A stretch of DNA of 64,000 nt, from positions 620,001 to 684,000 of the forward strand of contig JAGTJM010000004.1 of the NCBI GenBank assembly GCA_020747015.1, written 5' to 3'. Origin of the DNA: Pyrenochaeta sp. MPI-SDFR-AT-0127 (Eukaryota; Ascomycota; Dothideomycetes; Pleosporales; Cucurbitariaceae). The translations under genes and the position numbers were made by a program. Each line of letters starts with the position of its first letter. The first letter of the stretch is position 1. Below are positions 56,606 through 64,000 of this stretch, piece by piece. The notes beneath the pieces were generated by a model. The model had not been told where the DNA came from. It searched no databases and saw only the letters and a program-made list of their open reading frames with translations.

Positions 56606-57108
56606 GCCTTCGACGAGAAGCAACCGTCAGACTTGATGGTTCTTGTTCCGGAAGACTGTCCGCACGCTGGATCGAAAGCTTTGTCTCCAGATCGTAGACA
56701 CCCATCACGAGAGGTTGCCTATCATTCCCGGGCTCCCGTCCTAATCCATGCTACCACATGGCAAGGAAATATGCCCGCGAGATTGAGACCTCCTGGTTGG
56801 TGGGTTACAGCCGCAAAGCGAGGCAAGAATCGTCAGGTCCCGCATGCAAAACCTTGTGTCTTAGCGAGGTATGTAGGGTACTCAATGAGCCATCTGTGTC
56901 TCACCTGCTTTCAGGGTTGCTGTGTTTGAGATACGATCAACAAATAGTTAAACAGATATTCACAATGTCCACTGTCCCCCGTCGTTTTGCATCCACGATT
57001 TCCCTCAGCTTTCAATACTCAGTCTTGGATCTACAACCAAACCTTTTTCTTGCGAGTCACAGAGAAACATCCATACAACAAGATTTGAAAGTGTAATACC
57101 TAGCCTTC
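56606..57108. other. Intergenic, nothing recognised
   Basis: 503 bp between the UCH stop and the receptor start. A frame starting near 56758 shows no family resemblance and is probably 3' untranslated sequence. Confidence 0.5.
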
Positions 57109-59194
57109 ATGGCAATTGCTTCTATGAGCCGCTCTTTCATCGCACTCTTGAGTATCCTTCCCCCTAGTCTGTCTTTACCTGTGATCTCGCCCAATGATTC
57201 GGTCTACACGTCTACGAAGCCGGGAGACCTCCAAAGAACATTCTTAGTTCGAATAGCAACTTTGACATGCTCCTGCGTCAGCATGGTAGCTTCTCTAGTG
57301 GCATTCTACTGGTTCTGTCGAATGGAGAAAAGGTTTCGCCATCGGTAAGCTTCTTTGCTCGTGTAGGAACTGCGCTAATAGCCTTCATAGACTGATTATG
57401 ATACTTGTGTACGGTGATCTTACGCGAGCAACATGGTTCTTTCTCTATGCGTTGGTAGCTCTAGCACGTGGGACAGTCAGGACAGAGTCTTCGTTCTGTC
57501 AGGCCAGCGGATTTTTCATACAGTATGGAACGGAAACAAGCGGTGCGTACGAATCAATGTGCCATGAAGTTTCTAATGTATATACAGATTTTGGAGTCCT
57601 CGTCATAGCGGTGCACAGTGCGTTACAGGTATTTCTTCCTGGTTCACAAGCAACATCAGATGGCCTGTATCCATATCAACACCACATATATGTGGGAGCG
57701 CTTCTCATCCCGAGTCTAATGGCAGGTCTCGCCTTCATCAATGAAAGAAGGGGCTATTTGGCTCAAGGTGCATTCTGCACTCTTCCGATCCGCCCGTTCT
57801 GGTATCGACTCGCGTTAACTTGGATTCCACGGTATCTCATTGCAGTGACCATTATCTGCCTCGCCATCGCCATTTATACGTACGTTGGCTATAAATTTCG
57901 CTCGTATTCTGAGCTCAGTCAGAGTATGCAAACTTCGTACGGTCCAGGCGTGACTCTGCCCGAGGCCCCACAGGGCGAAAGAGACCATGAAACAACGCCT
58001 AGTACATCTGCTCTGATGGAGCCAACACTTACTGCTCTACGTAGAGCATCGTCTATAGCTCATGACATTGTCTCATCCCACCACCGAGCAACACCGGCAT
58101 CATCTACACACGCACACCCCAACTTGGACCGTTCAGTTCGCGTTCTTAGCACGAATACCAGATCCCTCCCAGAAAGCTCTGTTCACCTTCCTCTCAAGCC
58201 CAGCGAAGTACTCCGCCCTCCACTATTCATGATTCCCTCTGGCGACATCATTCAGCCACCTGATTTCAGCACGGCCCCCGGCAATATAACGCCTCCCAGA
58301 GGCATCGCCGCAATTAATCGCGCCTCACTTGTTCAAGCTACCCAAGTCGGAGAAGCACAATCTCAATCGCCATCACCAAACTCATCTCCTGGCCATCGCC
58401 ACATGGCTCGCCAACGAGCACGCGTCAATCGTCAACTGCGTCTCATGTTCATCTATCCACTCGTATATACACTGATGTGGATTCTTCCATTTATAAATCA
58501 CTGCATGATGTACAAAGACAAATACGCTCTTCAGCCTGTCTGGCTTATACGGCTTGGAGCATATATTTGTATGGGCAGCATAGGTTTCGTAGACTGTTTA
58601 ATCTTCTCACTCCGCGAGAAACCCTGGCAAAGTATTTCTACAAGCGACGGAACATTCTGGGGGAGCTTTGCATTCTGGCGCACAGCAGACCAGATTACTA
58701 CCAGAATAGTAAGGGGGGATGGTGGAAGTCTCACGATGGAGAGGTCGATAACAAATAGCTGCCCAAGTAGGAGTGAGAGGGTCAGAACCAATACAAGGAC
58801 GAGTGAAGGGAGTAGTGAGATTTCGAGGGTTGCGGCAGAACACGCACGGCTCAGATTGGATTTGGAGAGGGAGGAGAGGCTCGCCGCGCTGAATGCGAGG
58901 GTTGCCCGGCGGCGTACCAGTTTGGATATTTCAACTGAAAGAGCATGCGACGAAAGTTCATCTGTCTATGATGATGAAGAAGAAGAAGAAGAAGAAGAAG
59001 AAGAAGAAGAAGAAGAAGAAGAAGAAGAAGAAGAAGAAGAAGAAGAAGAAGAAGAAGAAGAAGAAGAAGAAGAAGAAGAAGAAGAAGAAGAAGAAGAAGA
59101 AGAAGAAGAAGAAGAAGAAAGTGGACAACCTGCACCAGCACCGAAACAATTGGATAGCAAAGGGAAAGGGAAGGCTATAGCGAGGGACGGTTAG
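57109..59194 (+). CDS. Git3-like G-protein-coupled receptor with poly-Glu tail
   Basis: Three exons, 57109-57344, 57391-57542 and 57588-59194 (introns 46 and 45 nt; 664 residues). Splicing joins Arg-Leu-Ile-Met-Ile-Leu...Asp-Leu and Thr-Ser-Asp-Phe-Gly-Val-Leu-Val-Ile-Ala-Val-His-Ser-Ala, matching the Git3/Gpr1 glucose-receptor family. Five membrane segments precede a third intracellular loop of about 160 residues rich in Ser, Pro and Thr. Two more segments follow (Leu-Met-Phe-Ile-Tyr-Pro-Leu-Val-Tyr; Leu-Gly-Ala-Tyr-Ile-Cys). The cytoplasmic tail ends with 48 consecutive Glu codons, then about 24 residues to the stop. Known family members signal nutrients to cAMP through a G-alpha protein. 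The ligand here is unknown. Confidence 0.85.
58976..59119 (+). repeat. Uninterrupted (GAA)48 microsatellite inside the receptor gene
   Basis: 144 bp of perfect GAA in the coding frame encode 48 Glu, directly after two GAT codons. There is no synonymous GAG interruption, so the tract is recent or actively slipping rather than selected at protein level only. Length may differ between isolates or be misassembled. Confidence 0.95.
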
Positions 59195-59402
59195 CAGGTG
59201 AATGCCTAGCGGGCAAAGTATGGGGTTTTGGCCTGCCATGCTCATTGTTCTACCCACAAGTTTTGAAGCACTCTGTAAGCGTCTGAAGTGCTGATATATG
59301 GACTTCCTGTATTCTAAGTTACTGAAGCTCGAATAATGCAACTTAATCTATAGTTGAGCCTTGCGCAGTCGATCCGAGTATTCTCGTGCTTTCTCTATGT
59401 CG
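59195..59402. other. Convergent 3' region, receptor / DCS1
   Basis: 208 bp with nothing coding. Confidence 0.5.
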
Positions 59403-60463
59403 TCAGAACTCAGCCACCTTGATTTCTTTCCCCTCTTTCAGTGGCAAATAGACCTTTTCCCAAAGTTCACTCCTCTCCCCCAGATGGTATGTTAGGCTCA
59501 CGTCCTGCATACCTGCATTGTGCCCCTGATCGAGTGATGAGGAGCCGGACATGGTCTCGAGTTGCGATATGATATTCTCCAAGCCAAGGGCTTTCCCAGT
59601 GGCCTGTGTATTGCCTGCTTCCAGAGAGACGTGGACGATATGGATGTGGAAGTGGTAATATGTGGGCTGATCTGTTGATACGTCAGTTTCCCTCTCGTTT
59701 CAACGAGGATGAAGATAGGCTCACAATGCACATAGAGCTTCAGTTCGTCTCTCTCAATATCCGGATACAGCTTTGCAGTTGCTTCGATCATCTTCTCTCG
59801 CATATGCTTAACCCACTCCACCATACTGTTGTTCAGATCCCGCACACTCCAAACATCTCGCCGTTCTACTATACCAAGCAAATGCAGACTCCCCAATGTT
59901 TTGCGGTCCCAATTAAGATCCGGTAATATTAAAAAGCCTTCTTCGCCGCTTTCTCGATACATGACATCCTCTTGCTCGGTCCGCCCTTCGATAATATTGA
60001 ACACCCAGTTCAGAGCACCTTTTTCGCGCTGACGCTGCATATATGGACGTACATACTTTGCGTAAATCTCAGGCGTTTCAGTTACCACACGCAGACCTTG
60101 CTTCTCGTACTTCTTAACATGTTTTTCCGTACACGGATAAATCAGGTTCAGTTTGAAATCTGGTGGCGCTTGCCCATCTTCGCCAGTGTAATCTGGGTTG
60201 GAGTTTGCGAGGAACCAAGCGTAAATATCGTTTGCACCGAGATTTTTGATATTGCGAAGGGAGGTTGAGAAGGAATTGATGTTACTAGTAGAAGTGTCGA
60301 AAGCGGCCCGCTCGGCAATCAACAAGGCGGGCTGGGAATCGATGGTGCCGTATAGGGATATTCGTCGGCCGGCCTGATCAGAGTTGAGAAGGCGAACTAG
60401 TTTGAATCGTGGAATTAAAGATTCGACGTGCGCTGCTATGTCAGGCGGTGTTGTTGAAGTCAT
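59403..60463 (-). CDS. DCS1: Scavenger mRNA decapping enzyme DCS1/DcpS
   Basis: Two exons, 60463-59725 and 59671-59403 (intron 53 nt; 335 residues). The N-terminal swapped domain is followed by the HIT domain. The histidine triad is His-Phe-His-Ile-His-Ile-Val-His-Val at about 254-262 and is only readable after splicing. Upstream family blocks Ile-Tyr-Pro-Cys-Thr-Glu-Lys-His and Leu-Asn-Trp-Asp, with Asn-Trp-Val-Phe-Asn-Ile-Ile, are present. The enzyme hydrolyses m7GpppN left after 3'-5' mRNA decay. The open frame extends upstream to 60535 without an ATG, so 60463 was taken as start. It is divergent from POLD4, 596 bp apart. Confidence 0.93.
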
Positions 60464-61059
60464 GTTTATCTCAATTGGAACTCCTGAGGGACCGTCAATC
60501 TCACTCGGGGAGTTTAGGGTCTGAATCGCGGTCAATTCATTGCTCGAATATAGAGCATACGCAATGGAAACATGATGATTGCAGCACGACGCAAAATTGA
60601 AACGCTTTGAACTAAGGATGAGTCATTTGGAAGGGAAGTCTTGAGGAGATGTCCAAAGCTTGAAGCGAGTCGCAACAACAGCTCTAATGGTACACATGCT
60701 ACGAATGAAACTACTGCTCATAGGTTAAGCAGAATGAAAGCTGAGGAAAGAAACAGGCCTGTAAATGAGACACTCACCAAATAGTAGTTTGAATACGTCT
60801 GACCAGAGCGAGGTATGACGGAATTGCTGAATAGGGACAAGTGTAGAGCCAATGGAGAGAATTTGAAGTCACATGTTCACGTGTTTCGCGTGTCACCGGG
60901 ACAACAGGGAAGGCACGACCGATTTACGCCAAGCTATTGCCTTGCCTAATGAGGTCACTCCAGTCCACCACCTTCAACGACCACCCATCGCTGCGCACAT
61001 CATCGCAACCTTGATTACCGCAATCATCATCTACAGCAATTTTTTAACAATATCTCGCA
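60464..61059. promoter_or_regulatory. Divergent promoter region, DCS1 / POLD4, with E-box and SBF-like site
   Basis: CACGTG (60888-60893) is directly followed by TTTCGCGT (60894-60901), the reverse complement of an SCB/MCB-like ACGCGAAA, about 160 bp upstream of the POLD4 ATG. This is the same core as in the MCM6 promoter. Nothing coding is seen. Confidence 0.45.
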
Positions 61060-61726
61060 ATGCCTCCAAAACGGCGATCTGCTGGTCCTGCGACCAAATC
61101 CCAGCAATCTACCCTCGCATTCCACGGAGCGTCAAACAAGGTCACGAAAGCAGGCACACGAGCACAAGGCGCAAAGAGCCTCCTTTCCGAGACAAAACCT
61201 AAAGATGTTAAGCCTGAGGTGGTTGATATTGAGGAGACTGAGCCATCCACCACTGAAGCAGCCATTATCGATCAAGCGGAACAGGAGGTCGAGGCGCAAC
61301 AAGTAGAAAGCACACCAGAAGAAGACCAGGCTAGGCAGACAACAGATGCAGCAATTAAGAAATATTGGGCTGCAAAAGAGAAGCAAAGGACCGCACCTAG
61401 AGTGCATCAGCAGGACTTGAGCCTGCACGAGAAGATATTGCGGGAGTTTGATATGAGCGCACATTACGGCGTAAGTCACTCCTAGCGAGCAAGATCTACT
61501 CAAATGTATTCTACGTCGCGATGCAACTGTACTAACAGGATCTGCGCAGCCCTGCACTGGCATCGCTCGACTAAAGCGCTGGAAGCGTGCACAACGACTC
61601 GATCTCGACCCGCCCATCGAAGTCCTTGCGGTGCTGTTAAGAGAGCAAGAGGGTAAAGACAAGTTGACGGTGCAGAAATCATATGTTGATGAATTACTGA
61701 ACTCAAAAGCCGATCTTGAAGTATAG
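61060..61726 (+). CDS. DNA polymerase delta subunit 4 (POLD4/Cdm1)
   Basis: Two exons, 61060-61470 and 61550-61726 (intron 79 nt; 195 residues). The N terminus starts Met-Pro-Pro-Lys-Arg-Arg and carries Gln-Ser-Thr-Leu-Ala-Phe, a PIP-box-like motif (QxxLxxF-type) for PCNA. The C-terminal family domain reads Phe-Asp-Met-Ser-Ala-His-Tyr-Gly, Pro-Cys-Thr-Gly-Ile-Ala-Arg-Leu-Lys-Arg-Trp-Lys-Arg-Ala, then Pro-Pro-Ile-Glu-Val-Leu; the splice join lies between Tyr-Gly and Pro-Cys. The middle is acidic and disordered. The subunit stabilises polymerase delta at the fork. Budding yeast lacks it, fission yeast has it as Cdm1. Confidence 0.92.
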
Positions 61727-63607
61727 TGCAGGACCACGTCCTAGAACGGCGCTTGACACTGGCATATGGACTGGGCAGACACGGTCGCTTTGCCAATCCA
61801 TTGTTTGAAAGGTGCGACAAACAATGTTTTCGGGAGAAGTCTTATATGTCAACTGGAGTTGAGGAGTAACTTTGGTAGTTTCATCTTTCGGCGGTATTTA
61901 TGATCTGCCATGCACGACAGGGGGTCACTGCGGCGGGCACGCGAGCAGATACGCCTAGTTAGACGAGCCTAGTATTGGATCTTGACACTTTACGGTTAAG
62001 ACACACGAACCAATCGAGTCCCAACAAGCGTTCTCAACAAGTGAAGACCCACGTAAACGGACATGATGGTGCAAGATACGGCGAGCGGCAATGCCATGTA
62101 AATGTCGATGCGGCTGGCCTCGCAATTTTTTGGTGGAGCTGTACGTCAGCAAGCGTTGGCTGACGAGTCTTGTGCACGGGGAGAGTTGTAGAAGGCCGCA
62201 AAGTTCCAGCTAACAAAGGAAACTAATTAGCCACGGTCTTCTTTCGGTCGCGTAGAGGTCGTACCATGCCGTACAACGGTCGGCACTTTTGAGGGTGCGG
62301 GGTTACGCAAGGCCAACCCAGGATTGCGCCTTTGCCCGGAGCAGTCGAACAGATGCGCTCTATGCAAAAAGCGTAGGCAATTGCGCGCAGGGGCCGTGAT
62401 GTCGAATGCGATCCGCGAGCCTTTCCAAGCGGCTACAACGTTTGAAGAGGCGGGGTTGATCGACCATGGTTCCATGAAGCTCTGGGCTTCATGTGTGATG
62501 GAGGGTGGCAAATGCGTCTGGCTGGGCTGCAGCTTGGTGGGGTAACCGAGTCCACTCTGATGCTGGATCCGCATGCCAATGGCACACTAAAGTGGCAGCC
62601 CGATTCCACGCTGCCGGGGTGGCTAGGTATGTAGCGGGGCTTGAGGTTGACACTGTCTCAAGTGGAGTGCGCTGGACATGTAATGGGGGCTCGATGCGTG
62701 CGCTTGCGTCCCCAGATGAATCCTGGGGATGGTCTCGAGCCCAATCACGCTGTCGTTATCGCCCCAGTCAGGACTGCGCCGTGAAGCTGCTTGGTTCCCA
62801 GCGCCTGGCATGGAGCAGGGACGACTATATTTGCATGTGTGCTTCTGCGTTGTTCGCACGAACCAACCGCAGAAGTCTATCGGCGCAAGCTGCATGGGGG
62901 CTTGCAGGAAGCGAACCAGACTGGGTGAATTAAAACGGCGCCTTGTCGAGATGCTGGGAGTGAGATAGCGGGGGAGCCACTCACGAAGCGCAGAGCATTC
63001 CGCTGCCTTTCTGTGCTACCACCATCAACGCCTCTCGCCCCTCCATGCTTCTTCCTTTCTTCCTCAGGCCCAGCCCAATTCTCTTCAAACATCTCTTCAC
63101 TTCACTCCAAACCGTCAAGATGCTCGGCGCATCTGCTGTCGCGCTTTAGATTCGCACTTGCCGCAAAGGGCCGAAGCCCTCCACAGCTCTTGCCGTCTTA
63201 CACCCTCGCACTGCTGATCAACTCAGCAACCGAGTCCTTGGGTTCTCTCCAATCTTCAACAAAGTATGTAAACAGCTCAACGCACCCGTTCTTGGTTACG
63301 TATGCTCATCAATTGCTCTTCCAGGGCACCGCTTGCCGTCACTCCACGCACCTGCCTTGCTACAAGTGATTACGCAGTCTCGGCCCGCTCACTGGTGGTC
63401 ATTCGATCCTTCCACTATTCAGACTTCGCCCATTGGGCCCGCCTCTTGATTAAGGAAAGGGCGAATATCAAGCCTATCCATTCTATTGCTACCGCCGCCT
63501 GCCTAGACTGCCCAATTGACCATTCGCCTTCTTCGTAAAGCGGATTCGCCCACGTTGCGTGCCTTCAACTGCACCCTGATCGTCGTTAAATCGTTCGATT
63601 CGCAGGA
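61727..63607. other. Gene-free stretch, 1.9 kb, with long phosphatase leader
   Basis: 61727-63000 shows no coding signal. From about 63000 to the ATG at 63608 the plus strand is pyrimidine-rich and looks like a promoter and long 5' leader. A GTATGT...CCAG pair at 63264-63324 could be a leader intron, and TTCGATTCGCAG ends two bases before the ATG and could be another acceptor. Several upstream ATGs with short frames lie in this leader. Confidence 0.4.
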
Positions 63608-64000
63608 ATGGCCGCCGTCGTGGCTAGATTCCCGCCCATGCCAGGTCGCTCTTCGACTCCTCCGCCGCACCTGTCACTCAACACTTCGTCTCGTGGTACA
63701 CCTGCTGCTATCCCCAACAAGCATATTCCAGTATGCTCGCCTGGTGGACTACCTGCCACGCCCCCCGCGTCTCCTCCGCGGCAGGACAGTCTGATCGAAA
63801 CATCGTCCATCACATACCCGCCGGAAACGTATTGTTCAGAGTATTCCAGTGACCCACCAGTGTACACTATCACTGCCGATCGCATGGCTGAGGCCTTGGA
63901 GCACATGGCCACCCAACCGCTTCCGAATCCCGAGCAAGTCTTTCCGTGGCTGCACGGACTGCATGCTGAGAACCAAATTCAGCTCGCCTTCTTTGCATCT
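63608..64000 (+). CDS. Dual-specificity phosphatase, PPS1-like, N-terminal part (partial)
   Basis: 131 codons are open from the ATG (context GGAATGGCC) to the right window edge. The first 90 residues are Pro/Ser/Thr-rich and disordered. From about residue 95 the sequence Ala-Leu-Glu-His-Met-Ala-Thr-Gln-Pro-Leu-Pro...Val-Phe-Pro-Trp-Leu-His-Gly-Leu-His then Asn-Gln-Ile-Gln-Leu-Ala-Phe-Phe matches the conserved start of fungal PPS1-type phosphatases, in which a partial phosphatase-like segment precedes the catalytic Cys-x5-Arg domain. The catalytic site is beyond the window. Budding-yeast Pps1 is linked to S-phase control. Confidence 0.68.
   Translation, partial: MAAVVARFPPMPGRSSTPPPHLSLNTSSRGTPAAIPNKHIPVCSPGGLPATPPASPPRQDSLIETSSITYPPETYCSEYSSDPPVYTITADRMAEALEHMATQPLPNPEQVFPWLHGLHAENQIQLAFFAS

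Noticed and set aside
58851..59341. Poly-Leu, poly-Phe, poly-Ser and poly-Lys frames around 59000
   Set aside because: All are alternative readings of the GAA repeat.
31243..61726. PAT1 and DCS1 as members of an mRNA-decay gene cluster
   Set aside because: They are about 26 kb apart with unrelated genes between, so the shared pathway is coincidental.

Overview
This is a nuclear segment of a filamentous ascomycete. The genes carry short GT-AG introns (mostly 43-64 nt) and many encode families restricted to Pezizomycotina. The gene set (PTH11-like receptor, Git3-like receptor, polyglycine-hydrolase-like secreted protein, small secreted cysteine-containing protein) fits a plant-associated Dothideomycete, probably Pleosporales. 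That placement is inferred from family content, not from a phylogeny. Intron boundaries were read by eye from splice sites, reading phase and family fit.

Left part (1-14300) is gene-poor and accessory in character. It holds a secreted protein gene running off the left edge, a 5.3 kb stretch with no recognisable gene, a multi-exon membrane protein gene with two 23-nt exons, and a graveyard of broken genes (coiled-coil relic, NLR-type TPR relic, kinase-like relic). An intact 558-residue TPR protein follows.

Middle part (14300-40000) mixes surface and secreted functions with housekeeping: PTH11-like receptor, oxysterol-binding protein, secreted L-asparaginase, HD-domain hydratase, Hikeshi/OPI10, a secreted protein of unknown function, a large XPF-like protein that looks like the meiotic Zip2/SHOC1 factor, a pepsin-type protease, the decapping activator PAT1, a KRE2-type mannosyltransferase divergent from it, and a TauD-type dioxygenase.

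Right part (40000-64000) is dense housekeeping sequence: a small membrane protein divergent from the splicing helicase PRP22, MCM6, a SUN-domain protein, UDP-glucose 4-epimerase, ARC1, a ubiquitin C-terminal hydrolase, a Git3-like receptor ending in 48 pure GAA codons, the scavenger decapping enzyme DCS1/DcpS, DNA polymerase delta subunit 4, and the first 131 codons of a dual-specificity phosphatase at the right edge.

The genes do not form one pathway. Three genes of DNA replication or recombination (MCM6, POLD4 and the Zip2/SHOC1-like gene) share MCB/SCB-like G1/S promoter motifs. PAT1 and DCS1 both act in mRNA decay but lie far apart. I found no CRISPR array, rRNA, convincing tRNA, intact transposon or obvious biosynthetic gene cluster, and I cannot show a new multi-gene system. 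The points most worth checking are the Zip2/SHOC1-like protein, the shared promoter motifs, the possible mitochondrial ARC1 isoform, the GAA48 tract, and the set of stop-free introns whose length is a multiple of three.
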